Assembly (NCBI RefSeq): GCF_900167075.1
Contig: NZ_FUWH01000013.1
Span: 46,324-110,323, forward strand
Reading direction: 5' to 3'
Source of the DNA: Sediminibacterium ginsengisoli
GTDB lineage: Bacteria > Bacteroidota > Bacteroidia > Chitinophagales > Chitinophagaceae
Length of the DNA stretch: 64,000 nucleotides
Shown piece by piece: positions 8,848-18,053 of this stretch. Made by a program: the position numbers and the translations under genes. The first letter of the stretch is position 1, and each line of letters starts with the position of its first letter. Below the pieces are notes generated by a model. That model saw only the letters and a program-made list of their open reading frames with translations, searched no databases and was not told where the DNA came from.

Positions 8848-9773
8848 GGCTTGTTTTTGAAACCTGTGTAATTACTGTTTACGGAGTGTGTGATATTCCA
8901 CCACAGCGCCCGGAACAGCTGGTTTATAAAATCAAATTGCTCCTCACGGATATAGTTCAGGATATTTCTTGGCATCACCACAAACGTAAAATAAAAATAA
9001 AATACCGGTCGCTGGTACCATGCCGCATTACGGCGGATGTACAGGATGCGGTTCCGGTTCATGAAATATTCCTTAAGTGCACTTTTCTGCCCTACCGACA
9101 CCGACTCCTTATGAAAAATAACCGCCTGCAGATTTACCCAGACCGAATAGCCTGCTCTTTTGATACTGTCGCACCAGTCGAGTTCTTCGTAATACAGGAA
9201 ATAGTTCTCTTTCATCGGACCGGCCTTTTCGAGCGCCTCGCGCTTCACCATCATAGCTGCGCCATGTGCAAAACCTGTTGGGCCTGTACGTCCGTCATAC
9301 TGGCCAAGATCAGGCTCGTACTGTCCGATACAGCGGTTACGTGCAGTGAAATAATTCATCTCTGTATAGCCGGCGTATTGCAAAATTTCCGGCTCATGGT
9401 AATACCTGATCTTGGGCGATACCATTCCTGCCTGCGGATTCTCTTCCAGCGTAGCTACCAGCTTGTCTATCAGTCCCTCCGTAAATTCCGTATCGTTGTT
9501 CACCAGGAAAAGATAATCACCGGTTGAAGCCCGGATACCGATATTATTTCCCCCGGCAAAACCCGTATTGACCTCGCTGCGGATAAACCTGACCCCGGGG
9601 TATCTTTTTTCCCATTCAGGGAGGGCATTGATTTTGCTGCCATTATCCACAACGATGATCTCAATTTCAGGCCACGTATTTGTACGTGAAATGGATTCCA
9701 GTAATTCCTCTGTAATGTGACTATGATTAAAATTTACTGTGATAATGGATACCTTTTTTTTAAATTCGCTCAT
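8844..9773 (-). CDS. Family 2 glycosyltransferase, rhamnosyltransferase-like
   Basis: The product is 309 residues from ATG at 9773. An upstream TTG-started extension to 9827 is possible but adds residues unlike the family. Motifs are 'VSIITVNFNHSHITEELLES', 'VVDNGSK', 'NTGFAGGNNIGIRASTGDYL', the DxD-like 'LVNNDTEF' and 'YFLYYEELDWCDSIKRAGY'. These match the WbbL/rhamnosyltransferase branch of GT2. It probably adds one sugar to the locus's glycan. It overlaps the downstream glycosyltransferase by 4 nt and is divergent from 9820-10308. Confidence 0.85.
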   Translation of the reverse strand: MSEFKKKVSIITVNFNHSHITEELLESISRTNTWPEIEIIVVDNGSKINALPEWEKRYPGVRFIRSEVNTGFAGGNNIGIRASTGDYLFLVNNDTEFTEGLIDKLVATLEENPQAGMVSPKIRYYHEPEILQYAGYTEMNYFTARNRCIGQYEPDLGQYDGRTGPTGFAHGAAMMVKREALEKAGPMKENYFLYYEELDWCDSIKRAGYSVWVNLQAVIFHKESVSVGQKSALKEYFMNRNRILYIRRNAAWYQRPVFYFYFTFVVMPRNILNYIREEQFDFINQLFRALWWNITHSVNSNYTGFKNKP

Positions 9774-9819
9774 AATGACTGCATTACCCTGTAGGCGTTC
9801 ATCATAAAAATATCCAAAC

Positions 9820-10308
9820 TTGGGCATAAAGGATAAAATATCGAATCAAAACTTTCCCGATTTACCCAGTGAAAGGGATACCCATATCGATATAAAGCTG
9901 GAAGAGGTCATTACCCTGATCAATAACCACGACTCTATCAATGTTTCAAGGATACAGGAACTGCACCGTCGTTTCTCTGAAGCGATGGCTGCACACCCCT
10001 GCTACAGTATGGATCACCAGGGATTCAGGATCAATAACCCCGAGGTTATACTTCCCACCGGCAAAAAAAACAGCCGTTCAGCCGCTTACAAACGATTCAA
10101 CATTTTCCGCATTATTGTAGCGATCCTGATCATTACACTCGGCTTTTCCATGATCATCCTGCCCGCACCGGCCAGCTTTGAATTGTATACCTTGTTCTAT
10201 TTCAACCGTGAAGACGGGTTTACGCTGATGGACCTCATTTCGCTGATCATTGTATTTGCGGGTATTTATGCACTGGTAACAGCCATCACCAGGAGGAATG
10301 CTGACTAA
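9820..10308 (+). CDS. Hypothetical two-helix membrane protein
   Basis: The product is 162 residues if translation starts at the TTG at 9820. No ATG occurs until about residue 55, so the start is uncertain. The N-terminal half is soluble and charged ('ERDTHIDIKLEEVITLINNH'). The C-terminal half has two hydrophobic helices (about 88-105 and 133-155) joined by a short loop. I do not recognise the family. It sits inside the polysaccharide locus, and its stop overlaps that of the convergent flippase gene by 4 nt, so a role in the same locus is likely but unproven. Confidence 0.65.
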   Translation: MGIKDKISNQNFPDLPSERDTHIDIKLEEVITLINNHDSINVSRIQELHRRFSEAMAAHPCYSMDHQGFRINNPEVILPTGKKNSRSAAYKRFNIFRIIVAILIITLGFSMIILPAPASFELYTLFYFNREDGFTLMDLISLIIVFAGIYALVTAITRRNAD

Positions 10309-11642
10309 TCCCGGGAAACCGGCCGCCTTAAGAATTGCCGCACCAGCAGTCTGAGTTCTGCATAACCTACCTGGTAAATATTCCACATCGAGAACGGCAG
10401 GTATCTCCGCAATGCGAAATAACCGATCAGTACCCCAATGATGATCGGGATCACGGTTGTAATGGCTACCCCGTAAATATTCCCAAGTAAATGGATCCCG
10501 ATAAAATCTCCGGCGATATTGGCAGCCAGCATAATCAGCACTTTGTAAAAATTGATCTTTGGCTGGTGGATTACATCGAGCGTCAGCGCCAGGAAACGGT
10601 CGGCCGGAAATAACAGTGCAAAAGTCATGAACAGCCTGAATACATTGGCGGCTTCCGTTCCCACATATTTACCGCCGCCGATGAGCCCTACTGCAACATC
10701 TGCCAGCAATACCGCCACCAGCGCCACCGGTACCAGCGCTACGGTGAGCATACCAGTATATTTTTTCATCACATAGATCACTTCATTGCGTTTATCCTGG
10801 TTGTAAGCCGCAGACAAAGCAGGCATCGCCGTTGCCGCAAAACTGCGCAGCGGGATCTCCACAATTTCCATCAGCCGCTGACCCAGATTATAAATAGCAA
10901 GGGCAGCCGGACCTAACAGAAAATTAATAATGAACGTATCCGAGCTTCTAAACAGGTTAGAACCCAAAGTGGTACCAACGCTGTACTTACCAAAATGGAA
11001 CATTTCCTTAATACCTTTCTTTGTCCTGTACCTGAAATCGCGGATACCCGAATAACCTGCCGCAAATGTGAACAGGCTGGTCAGCAAAGCCGCTGCCAGG
11101 TTCGCGTAGATGATATTCTGCAGGTTGTTCTTTCCCGTAACGATCAGCAGCACGATCCCCAGTATAAACAATACCTGGCTTACAAACCGGATATATAACA
11201 ACCGGTCGAACCTTTGCTGCGCCTGCACTACGCAGGATGCCATAAAAGAAGGTAAAGTACAGATATAGGTAACCGCAAACCATTTGAAAAAGAACAGCAA
11301 GCCCTGGTTTTCGATCTTATCCAGAAAAAAAAGCGCGGGAATATTCAGTACGATGAAAATACACGTTATGGCCAGTCCCAGGTACCACGACGAGCCCATG
11401 ATCTCCGCCGCCCGGTTCTTTTCCGCACCTGCATAAAATTTAATGAAGGCCGTGGTAAGAAAACCCGAACGGAAAGTGTCGATCAGGAGTAACGTTGACT
11501 GAAAAAAGACCCATACACCCAGTTCTTCCACCGGCAGGGCGCGATACAGCACAGCTGCGATCACAAGGCCGAATACCGACATGATCGCATTGCCCGCCAG
11601 GGATAAAAAGTGCTTATTTTTCAGCTTGGATAAAAGTTCCAT
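10305..11642 (-). CDS. Wzx-like polysaccharide flippase (MOP superfamily)
   Basis: The product is 445 residues with about 12-14 hydrophobic segments spread over its length. It begins 'KHFLSLAGNAIMSVFGLVIA', the usual amphipathic start of Wzx/RfbX-type oligosaccharide transporters, and has 'FGKYSVGTTLGSNLFRSSDTFIINFLLG' (given as family signature around residues 215-245). It should move undecaprenyl-linked repeat units across the inner membrane. It is the only flippase seen in the locus, so the locus is Wzx/Wzy-dependent rather than ABC-dependent. Confidence 0.85.
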   Translation of the reverse strand: MELLSKLKNKHFLSLAGNAIMSVFGLVIAAVLYRALPVEELGVWVFFQSTLLLIDTFRSGFLTTAFIKFYAGAEKNRAAEIMGSSWYLGLAITCIFIVLNIPALFFLDKIENQGLLFFFKWFAVTYICTLPSFMASCVVQAQQRFDRLLYIRFVSQVLFILGIVLLIVTGKNNLQNIIYANLAAALLTSLFTFAAGYSGIRDFRYRTKKGIKEMFHFGKYSVGTTLGSNLFRSSDTFIINFLLGPAALAIYNLGQRLMEIVEIPLRSFAATAMPALSAAYNQDKRNEVIYVMKKYTGMLTVALVPVALVAVLLADVAVGLIGGGKYVGTEAANVFRLFMTFALLFPADRFLALTLDVIHQPKINFYKVLIMLAANIAGDFIGIHLLGNIYGVAITTVIPIIIGVLIGYFALRRYLPFSMWNIYQVGYAELRLLVRQFLRRPVSRD

Positions 11643-11670
11643 AAATTGAATAAATTTACGGCTAATACCA

Positions 11671-12462
11671 ATGGAAAAACCACATTACCATTTTAAAAGT
11701 GTAAGCCTGCTGATCACTCACTATAACAGGAGCAACTCACTGGAACGGCTGCTCACCGCATTCCGCGATCTGAACTGCAGCTTTGGCGGCATCATCGTTT
11801 CCGACGATGGCAGCAAAAGCATGCATCTCGAAAAAATAACAGAACTGCAGCAACAGTTTTCTTTTACACTGGTAACAACTCCCGTAAACAAAGGACTCGG
11901 TAATAATATCAACAAAGGCCAGGACGCGGTTACAACACCTTATACATTATATGTGCAGGAAGACTTCATCCCTACCGGCATTTTCCCCATACATTTCACT
12001 GATGCGCTGGAAATGATGGAAGCTGACCCGCAGCTTGACATTGCGAGATTTTATGCTTATTTCAGGTATCCTTATATCCGTACATACAACAAAGGTTTTT
12101 CTGAAATGATCTTTCATGCCGCGCCCTGGTATAACAATCACCTGAAATTTTATTTATACAGTGATCATCCGCATTTGCGCCGCAGCAATTTCTTCAGCAA
12201 ATTCGGGCGTTATGCAGAAGGACTTTCCGGCGATCGTACAGAATACCTGATGGCACTTGCGTTTATCCGTAAAAAAGCAAAGGGGATTTTCTTCGATGAT
12301 TTCACGAAATTATTTCTGCAGGCCAATTCCGAGGCGGAGCCCAGTACCATGCAGAGAGCGGGCTGGCGCGAAAGTAAAAACCCGTTCATGCTGTTATTAC
12401 GGGCCGGGTACCTCCAGTTCAAACTTTTAAAATGGAGCCTTGATCTAATAACCAAGAAATGA
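11671..12462 (+). CDS. GT-A fold glycosyltransferase, tandem copy 1
   Basis: The product is 263 residues. The N-terminal GT2-like domain has 'LLITHYNRSNSLERLL', 'IVSDDGSKS', 'TTPVNKGLGNNINKGQDAV' and 'YTLYVQEDF', where ED takes the DxD place. The second half carries 'RFYAYFRYPY' and 'SDHPHLRRSNFF', shared with the next gene. The two proteins are alike from end to end, so this is a tandem duplication. It overlaps the next gene by 4 nt (ATGA). The pair runs opposite to most of the locus. Confidence 0.82.
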   Translation: MEKPHYHFKSVSLLITHYNRSNSLERLLTAFRDLNCSFGGIIVSDDGSKSMHLEKITELQQQFSFTLVTTPVNKGLGNNINKGQDAVTTPYTLYVQEDFIPTGIFPIHFTDALEMMEADPQLDIARFYAYFRYPYIRTYNKGFSEMIFHAAPWYNNHLKFYLYSDHPHLRRSNFFSKFGRYAEGLSGDRTEYLMALAFIRKKAKGIFFDDFTKLFLQANSEAEPSTMQRAGWRESKNPFMLLLRAGYLQFKLLKWSLDLITKK

Positions 12463-13235
12463 CAACCGCATCTCAATTCCCCGATATCACCCTGCTTGTT
12501 ACACACTATAACAGGAGCAGTTCGCTGGAACGGCTGCTGCGTTCTTTTGTGAATATAGGCTGTGAATTTGGCGGGATCGTTGTTTCTGACGACGGCAGCA
12601 AGACCGAACATATTGAAAAGCTGATGGCACTTCAGAAAGAACTGCATTTCAGACTCATCACCACACCCGTAAACAAAGGACTGGGTAATAACCTTAATAA
12701 AGGCCAGGATGCAGTGCGAACACCTTATACGCTGTATGTGCAGGAAGATTTCACTCCGGCAGATACTTTTCCGCAGCATTTAAAAGATGCGCTGGATATG
12801 ATGGAACAGGACACCTCGCTGGACATGGCACGTTTTTATGCTTATTTCAGGTATCCTTACCTGACAGATGCAGGGAAAGGTTTCGGCCTGATGCATTTCA
12901 ATATCGCCAAGCCGGGTTACCGTAAGTTTTATGCTTACAGCGATCATCCGCATTTACGCCGCAGCAACTTTTTTGAACGTTTCGGAAGATATCCCGAAGG
13001 AATGAAAGGTGATGTTACAGAATACAGGATGATGATGTCTTTCCTGCAGCATAAAGGAAAAGGTATTTTTTACAAGGATTTCCAGTCGCTCTTTACCCAG
13101 CTGAATTCGGCAGAAGAGCCCAGTACCATGAAGCGCAATTTTCTCCGCGAAAGCCGCAATCCCTTCATGCATATTGCCCGGGAGTTATACCGCCACCTGA
13201 AACTGAATACCGATTATCTTTTCAGGAAATATTAA
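12459..13235 (+). CDS. GT-A fold glycosyltransferase, tandem copy 2
   Basis: The product is 258 residues and a clear paralogue of the preceding gene. Shared blocks include 'PVNKGLGNN', 'YTLYVQEDFTPAD', 'ARFYAYFRYPYL', 'SDHPHLRRSNFF' and 'EPSTMKR'. The region after the DxD-like motif differs most ('DAGKGFGLMHFNIAKPGYRK'), which fits a change of acceptor. It is translationally coupled to copy 1. Its stop codon overlaps the stop of the convergent GT1 gene. Confidence 0.82.
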   Translation: MTTASQFPDITLLVTHYNRSSSLERLLRSFVNIGCEFGGIVVSDDGSKTEHIEKLMALQKELHFRLITTPVNKGLGNNLNKGQDAVRTPYTLYVQEDFTPADTFPQHLKDALDMMEQDTSLDMARFYAYFRYPYLTDAGKGFGLMHFNIAKPGYRKFYAYSDHPHLRRSNFFERFGRYPEGMKGDVTEYRMMMSFLQHKGKGIFYKDFQSLFTQLNSAEEPSTMKRNFLRESRNPFMHIARELYRHLKLNTDYLFRKY

Positions 13236-14443
13236 TTGCCTTCCACGATATCGATCTTTTCATAGATCGCATCCACATGCGCTTCCCAGGAATGCGTTCC
13301 GGCAAAACGTTTGCGTTCTTCATGCAGGGCCGGAGAATCTTCCTGTAAAGCTTTTTCTATCAGCGTTACATAATCTTCTTTTGTATCTGCGAGATAGGTG
13401 TGCGCGCTGAAGACAGCACTCATCAGCGCAGTTCTTGTTGCCACTACCGGCTTTCCCATGGCCAGGTATTCGTCTATCTTGCGCGGATAATTTCCGATGG
13501 TAACTTCATTAACGATCTGGGGGTTCAGGCATACATCGAATGCCTGTATATAACCAGGCAAGGTGCCCGGATCGCGGTGGCCGGTGAAATGAATATTCGG
13601 GATTGAATGCAGGTCGCTTTCAAGGAAAACATCGTCTTCCGGACCAACCAGTACCACACTCCAGTCGGGATGCACCTGTGCGATATGACGAAGCACATCC
13701 AGGTCTAACCGTAATTGCTGCAGGGCACCCACATAACCGATCAGCGGTCTTTTCAGATGACTGATGTCAGCCGGAACCGGTGCGCCGGGTTGTTCGGTGA
13801 ACATGGTAAGATCGCAGCCCTGCCCCACATAATAGGAATGCGGATTGAAACGCCTGCAGTAATCAGTAAAGTGAAATGAATTGGCAACACAGAGATCGCT
13901 CTTCGCAATCAGCAACGGCTCGAGTTTCTGGCCATGCGTTTTCCAGTAATCAACACCCAGTATATAATCGCGGTAGTAATAAAGGCTTGTCTTTGGTTTC
14001 AGCAGGTCTTTCAGGTAAAAGCTCCGGATGATATCATTGTCATTGAACAGGATAAAATCTTTGAAACCCAGCATCTGCACGGCTTTCAGAATAGCACGCG
14101 CGAACCTTTTATTATTGATCTTATTGAGATAAGTAAATACGGCATCGCTCTTTATCCAGTTGATGGACTCCACCATTTCATCCGGATACAGGTTCCACAT
14201 ATTGTTACCGATCACCACCAGGCCATTTTCTTTCCCTTTGATCACATTCACGCGTTTCTGCACTTTCGGATCGTCTTTATGCCTGTAACGGGTAATGCGG
14301 TCGAGCGGGTAGTTCACATACAGTACTCGGTTCCTGCGGCTGAATTCAAGCGCCACATCCTTGCAGTTGCTGCCGATCTCTGTATCCCAGGGCTGCAGTC
14401 CTACTACAACAATATCCCGGTTCTGTATGGTGTTGCTGCTCAT
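13232..14443 (-). CDS. GT-B (family 1/4-like) glycosyltransferase
   Basis: The product is 403 residues. The C-terminal half has the GT-B donor domain: 'PLIGYVGALQQLRLDLDVLRH', 'VVLVGPED', 'NIHFTGHRDPGTLPGYIQAFDVCLNP' and 'YPRKIDEYLAMGKPVVAT', equivalent to the E-x7-E region. The N-terminal domain begins 'DIVVVGLQPWDTEIGSN' as seen in putative teichuronic/capsule glycosyltransferases. It overlaps the upstream O-antigen-ligase-like gene by 4 nt, at the 3' end of the long minus-strand polysaccharide operon. Confidence 0.85.
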   Translation of the reverse strand: MSSNTIQNRDIVVVGLQPWDTEIGSNCKDVALEFSRRNRVLYVNYPLDRITRYRHKDDPKVQKRVNVIKGKENGLVVIGNNMWNLYPDEMVESINWIKSDAVFTYLNKINNKRFARAILKAVQMLGFKDFILFNDNDIIRSFYLKDLLKPKTSLYYYRDYILGVDYWKTHGQKLEPLLIAKSDLCVANSFHFTDYCRRFNPHSYYVGQGCDLTMFTEQPGAPVPADISHLKRPLIGYVGALQQLRLDLDVLRHIAQVHPDWSVVLVGPEDDVFLESDLHSIPNIHFTGHRDPGTLPGYIQAFDVCLNPQIVNEVTIGNYPRKIDEYLAMGKPVVATRTALMSAVFSAHTYLADTKEDYVTLIEKALQEDSPALHEERKRFAGTHSWEAHVDAIYEKIDIVEGN

Positions 14444-15948
14444 GCCGTTCGGTTGATTTTTTGCTTTTGCTGATCCAGCCTGTAAGTAACATGTATCAGG
14501 GCCACAACAAGGTAAAAATAAATATTGTTAGGAAACTGCACCAGCGCTTCCTGCGGGTAGTTGCCCACGTTCAGCACAAATACGATCAGCGTCATGGCCA
14601 GGCAATAGGTCTTCAGTTCCGGGTCTTTCATACGGAAGAAATAACGGATGCCCGTTACGAGTATCACGAAGAGGAGGATGCAATACAACAGCAATCCTAT
14701 CCAGCCTAATTCTACCGCTACACGTACATAACCACTATCCGGCGGAAAACCTGCCAGGTATGAGTCAGGAGCGAACCGTTGTCCCCATACACCCGTAGCG
14801 CCCAATCCGCCACCCATCGGGTGCGACAGAATATACGGTCTGATCTTTTTCTGGTTGATCTCACGCACCGTAAAGGATGCATCTGCGGCCGGTTTGAAAG
14901 CTGTCTGAAAACGATAAATAGTTGGATTGGATGTTGGGATGAAAATCAGCACTGCCAGTATTGCGCCGATAATTCCGACACCAATAAAAATTTTCATGTT
15001 GAACCGCAGGATCGCATAAAATGCAATGGCCGATGGTACCAGTACAAATGCGCCACGGGTTCCTGAATATAACATGGCTACCAGGAATGCAATTCCGCCG
15101 ATGATCAGCAGCAGCTTCAGCCACCATTGTTTTACAATTGCCGAAACACAGAATGCCAGCAAACTGGTGATGACCATGTTATAGGAAAAAACAACCGGAT
15201 CTGAAAGAAATGAGAACTTACGCCATTCGCCTCCGATAAACAGCAGGTCTGCAATGGCAGGATCGGAAGTAAGCCAGGCTAGCTCTGAAGCTGAAAATCC
15301 GAAGAACTGCTGTTTGAATGCATACAAAGCCGCAGCCAGTGCCAGTACCAGCCAGATGCCGATCAGCAGCCTGATATATTGTACCGTTCTGATATGATAG
15401 GCAAAAATGAAATAGAGGAAAGTAACCAGCGCCACCGAACGGATCGTATACAGCCAGGCCATATAGGATTCAGCGGTCGGGTTGAGTACCTGGAGCACAT
15501 TGTAAATGATCCATAACAGCATCATGATACTCATCGGCGATTGCATCATGCTCCAGTCGCGCCGTTGTTTCTGTTTGATGAAAAATCCAAGCACCAGTAA
15601 AAACTCGATGCCATCCAGCAATACACCCGCCGGGAAATCCAGTCCCAGCCTGATGATTGCAAAAATCAGGTAAGCCATTACCAGTGTTACGATCATCCCG
15701 AAACGGGGATACGCTACAATGGCATATACAGATGGTATTGCTGCCAGTGATACCAGCAATACCACCGATGCTGTAAAATCAAGATAGGCGATCACGAAAG
15801 GAACACAGACAGCAATAGAAAGGAACAGGATAAGGCCGAACGGATTCTGCAGTTTCTCCTGCAATATCTTCCGCTTCAGCCAGCTGCCTGGAGATGCCCG
15901 GAATGATTTAGGCGTTGTGGATGATATGGGCATTTGCACCGGATCCAT
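14440..15948 (-). CDS. O-antigen ligase / Wzy polymerase-like membrane protein
   Basis: The product is 502 residues from ATG at 15948 with about ten to twelve membrane segments. The large periplasmic loop (about 335-410) contains 'IRPYILSHPMGGGLGATGVWG' split across the Wzy_C region, and 'DSGYVRVAVELGWIGLLLY', the usual O-antigen-ligase signature (H...G...E). It either polymerises repeat units or ligates glycan to lipid A or protein. The stop of the upstream 50-residue gene and this ATG overlap as TGATG, so translation is coupled. Confidence 0.85.
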   Translation of the reverse strand: MDPVQMPISSTTPKSFRASPGSWLKRKILQEKLQNPFGLILFLSIAVCVPFVIAYLDFTASVVLLVSLAAIPSVYAIVAYPRFGMIVTLVMAYLIFAIIRLGLDFPAGVLLDGIEFLLVLGFFIKQKQRRDWSMMQSPMSIMMLLWIIYNVLQVLNPTAESYMAWLYTIRSVALVTFLYFIFAYHIRTVQYIRLLIGIWLVLALAAALYAFKQQFFGFSASELAWLTSDPAIADLLFIGGEWRKFSFLSDPVVFSYNMVITSLLAFCVSAIVKQWWLKLLLIIGGIAFLVAMLYSGTRGAFVLVPSAIAFYAILRFNMKIFIGVGIIGAILAVLIFIPTSNPTIYRFQTAFKPAADASFTVREINQKKIRPYILSHPMGGGLGATGVWGQRFAPDSYLAGFPPDSGYVRVAVELGWIGLLLYCILLFVILVTGIRYFFRMKDPELKTYCLAMTLIVFVLNVGNYPQEALVQFPNNIYFYLVVALIHVTYRLDQQKQKINRTA

Positions 15949-16100
15949 CAAAAGAATAAAAGTTTAAAGAAGAATATGAATACGCTCACAAATGCAGCAA
16001 TAATGGCTGCATATTCTTTCAGCTGCTCTACCACTTCCAGCCAGGCCTGCTTCCTTTTATCCGCAATTTCATGCCGCCTTTTATCAGGTAATACTTTCAT
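15948..16100 (-). CDS. 50-residue single-pass membrane protein in the polysaccharide operon
   Basis: Reading the minus strand from ATG at 16100 to TGA at 15948 gives 50 residues. The first part is basic and helical ('MKVLPDKRRHEIADKRKQAW'). It is followed by one strong hydrophobic helix (about residues 30-50) ending in KLLFF. It fills the gap between the FkbM methyltransferase (9 nt upstream) and the ligase-like gene, whose ATG overlaps its TGA. This tight packing is the main evidence that it is real. The topology suggests a cytoplasmic N-terminus. Function is unknown; a small partner of the ligase/polymerase is possible. Confidence 0.65.
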   Translation of the reverse strand: MKVLPDKRRHEIADKRKQAWLEVVEQLKEYAAIIAAFVSVFIFFFKLLFF

Positions 16101-16109
16101 ATCATCAGT

Positions 16110-16841
16110 TTATGCAGGTACAAAAAAGAAATTGATACCCTGCTGTCCGTTGAACGTATGCAATGCACCATTCTCATATATTTTCACTTCGTAGCCAAGA
16201 CTGCGCAGGTAATCCATACATGCAATACGCCGTTCATTATCCCAGAGCTCGCAATAGATCACCGGTTTGTGTTTAAGTAACAACTCACGTCCGCCCTTCA
16301 GTACATAATATTCAAAATTCTCCACGTCTATCTTGATCGCTGTAATTTTCTGAACCGCCTGAAGTTCTTTCATATCGTCGAGCCTTTGCAGCGGAACGGT
16401 GAAATATTGCCCGCCGGCTTCATCCGCTTTATCTTCCACCACATGGCTGAGCCCCTGCATGTTGGAATTACCCACCACCGGTACTACCATTCTAATTTCT
16501 CCGGACTCCTCCCCCAGTGCTGTTCTGAAAAGGGTTACCGAACCGATTTTATGATGTTTCAATACTTTTTCAATGGTTTTGATATTATCCGGCACCGGTT
16601 CAAAAGCATAGACTTTTGCCTTGTCTTTCTTTAAAGCGAGTGTAACGGTCATCACACCTATATTGGCACCGATATCCAGGATCACGCCATCATTCGGGAC
16701 CATATCGAGAAAATACAGGAATTCTTTTTCATGGCCGCCGCCCCATTGGATCCGCTTGATGCTGAACAATGCAAAAACATAGAGATAGTTGTTATATCCC
16801 AGTAGTTTCTGGCACATGGAACGGATGAAATTTTTCAGCAT
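16110..16841 (-). CDS. FkbM-family SAM-dependent methyltransferase
   Basis: The product is 243 residues. Motif I is 'VILDIGANIGVMTVTLAL' near residue 53, followed by 'VYAFEPVPDNIKTIEK', the core 'KITAIKIDVENFEYYVLKGG' and 'PVIYCELWDN'. FkbM-type enzymes O-methylate sugars or other small hydroxyl substrates. In this operon it most likely methylates a glycan residue, perhaps as a chain-end cap. The downstream gap to the 50-residue gene is 9 nt, and the upstream gap to the glycosyltransferase is 10 nt. Confidence 0.87.
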   Translation of the reverse strand: MLKNFIRSMCQKLLGYNNYLYVFALFSIKRIQWGGGHEKEFLYFLDMVPNDGVILDIGANIGVMTVTLALKKDKAKVYAFEPVPDNIKTIEKVLKHHKIGSVTLFRTALGEESGEIRMVVPVVGNSNMQGLSHVVEDKADEAGGQYFTVPLQRLDDMKELQAVQKITAIKIDVENFEYYVLKGGRELLLKHKPVIYCELWDNERRIACMDYLRSLGYEVKIYENGALHTFNGQQGINFFFVPA

Positions 16842-16851
16842 AGCTCTTTTT

Positions 16852-18042
16852 TTAGCTGCCGGCTTTTTCGTTACCGGCAGTATGATGATAATGTTGTGTT
16901 GCTACTGAATGTTTATTCGCTTTCCGTACTTTCAATAGTGAGAGTACCTGGTAAAAAACGAATAAAGGAATATTCTTTAACGAACGATAGATCCTCTGAT
17001 CCGTTGCGCTGCTTACCAATGCAATGGCAAATCCTGCCACAAAAAGCAGAAAGCCTGCCGCCCACCAGATGGCAGCTGCCGGCGCAATAAAAATATTGAC
17101 AGCGAGGAATAGCAGCGACAATAACAGGAAAATGAATAACGGTGGCCTGAGCAGGATCAACCCGAAGAAAAACCGGTTCCTGTTGAAACCTGCCAGGCCT
17201 TTTGCAGCCAGCACAAATCCGAACCACGAATACTTAAACCAGGTGTTGATCCAGCGGGCCCTTTGTTTCACAAGCTGTTCAGGCCGTGATGTTTTTTCAT
17301 CGTATACAACAGCATTCCCCGCAAAAGCGATCCTGTGGCCGCGCATCACGATCTCTTTCTGCAATACCTTATCAAAGCCCGCACCTGTTACATCCTGGTG
17401 TGCCAGGCATTCCTTGTATAATTTAACGGTAAATGCCATGCCCGATCCGGCAAGTGTTGCAGAAGAGCCGATTCCGAAAAGGACTTTTCCGTCGTAAAAA
17501 TGATAATAGATATCCCTTGCAGCATCGAGGCTGGCGTAAGTGGTATCCAAATTCTTTGCTTTTCTTTCGCCCTGTACTGCAAGAAAACCTGCATCGAAAA
17601 ATACATTCAGTTCCTGCAGGTACATCGGGGTTACGATATTGTCGCTGTCGATGATCGTTAGCCTGTCGTGCTGTCTTATAAAACGATTGATCGCATAAAA
17701 ATGTGAGCGGGTATTACTGGCAAGCACTTTTTCCGGTCGAAGTACAATCACCCTTTCATCATCAAAATGCAGGCTGGTGATATCACATTTATCCGCAACA
17801 ATGTAAATGATGTAATTGCTGTATTGCATAGCCAGCAGTGAAGCCACTACTGCCGGTAATGATGCGGTCTGTTCGTATGCAGTAACGATAATGGCATAAT
17901 CGGCTTCAGCCGGTTTCACTGTTACAGAAATCTTTTTCCGGCCTGCAAGCAGGTAGAACAGGTACAGCACTACGGGCAGCACAAGGTTATACCCAATTGC
18001 CACCTGTATTATCACCCATACCGTTTCTATCAGCGCATTCAT
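16852..18042 (-). CDS. Membrane-bound family 2 glycosyltransferase
   Basis: The product is 396 residues. There is an N-terminal membrane helix (about 8-32), then a GT-A domain with 'YAIIVTAYEQTASLPAVVASLL', 'IIYIVADKCD', the DxD-like 'LTIIDSDNIV' and 'VQGERKAKNLD'. 'KQRARWINTWFKYSW' is the Q/RxxRW motif of processive synthases. At least three C-terminal hydrophobic segments follow. This is a BcsA/hyaluronan-synthase-like layout. It lies 11 nt downstream of the Wzz/BY-kinase gene in the same operon. Confidence 0.87.
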   Translation of the reverse strand: MNALIETVWVIIQVAIGYNLVLPVVLYLFYLLAGRKKISVTVKPAEADYAIIVTAYEQTASLPAVVASLLAMQYSNYIIYIVADKCDITSLHFDDERVIVLRPEKVLASNTRSHFYAINRFIRQHDRLTIIDSDNIVTPMYLQELNVFFDAGFLAVQGERKAKNLDTTYASLDAARDIYYHFYDGKVLFGIGSSATLAGSGMAFTVKLYKECLAHQDVTGAGFDKVLQKEIVMRGHRIAFAGNAVVYDEKTSRPEQLVKQRARWINTWFKYSWFGFVLAAKGLAGFNRNRFFFGLILLRPPLFIFLLLSLLFLAVNIFIAPAAAIWWAAGFLLFVAGFAIALVSSATDQRIYRSLKNIPLFVFYQVLSLLKVRKANKHSVATQHYHHTAGNEKAGS

Positions 18043-18053
18043 GCTATTGTGCT

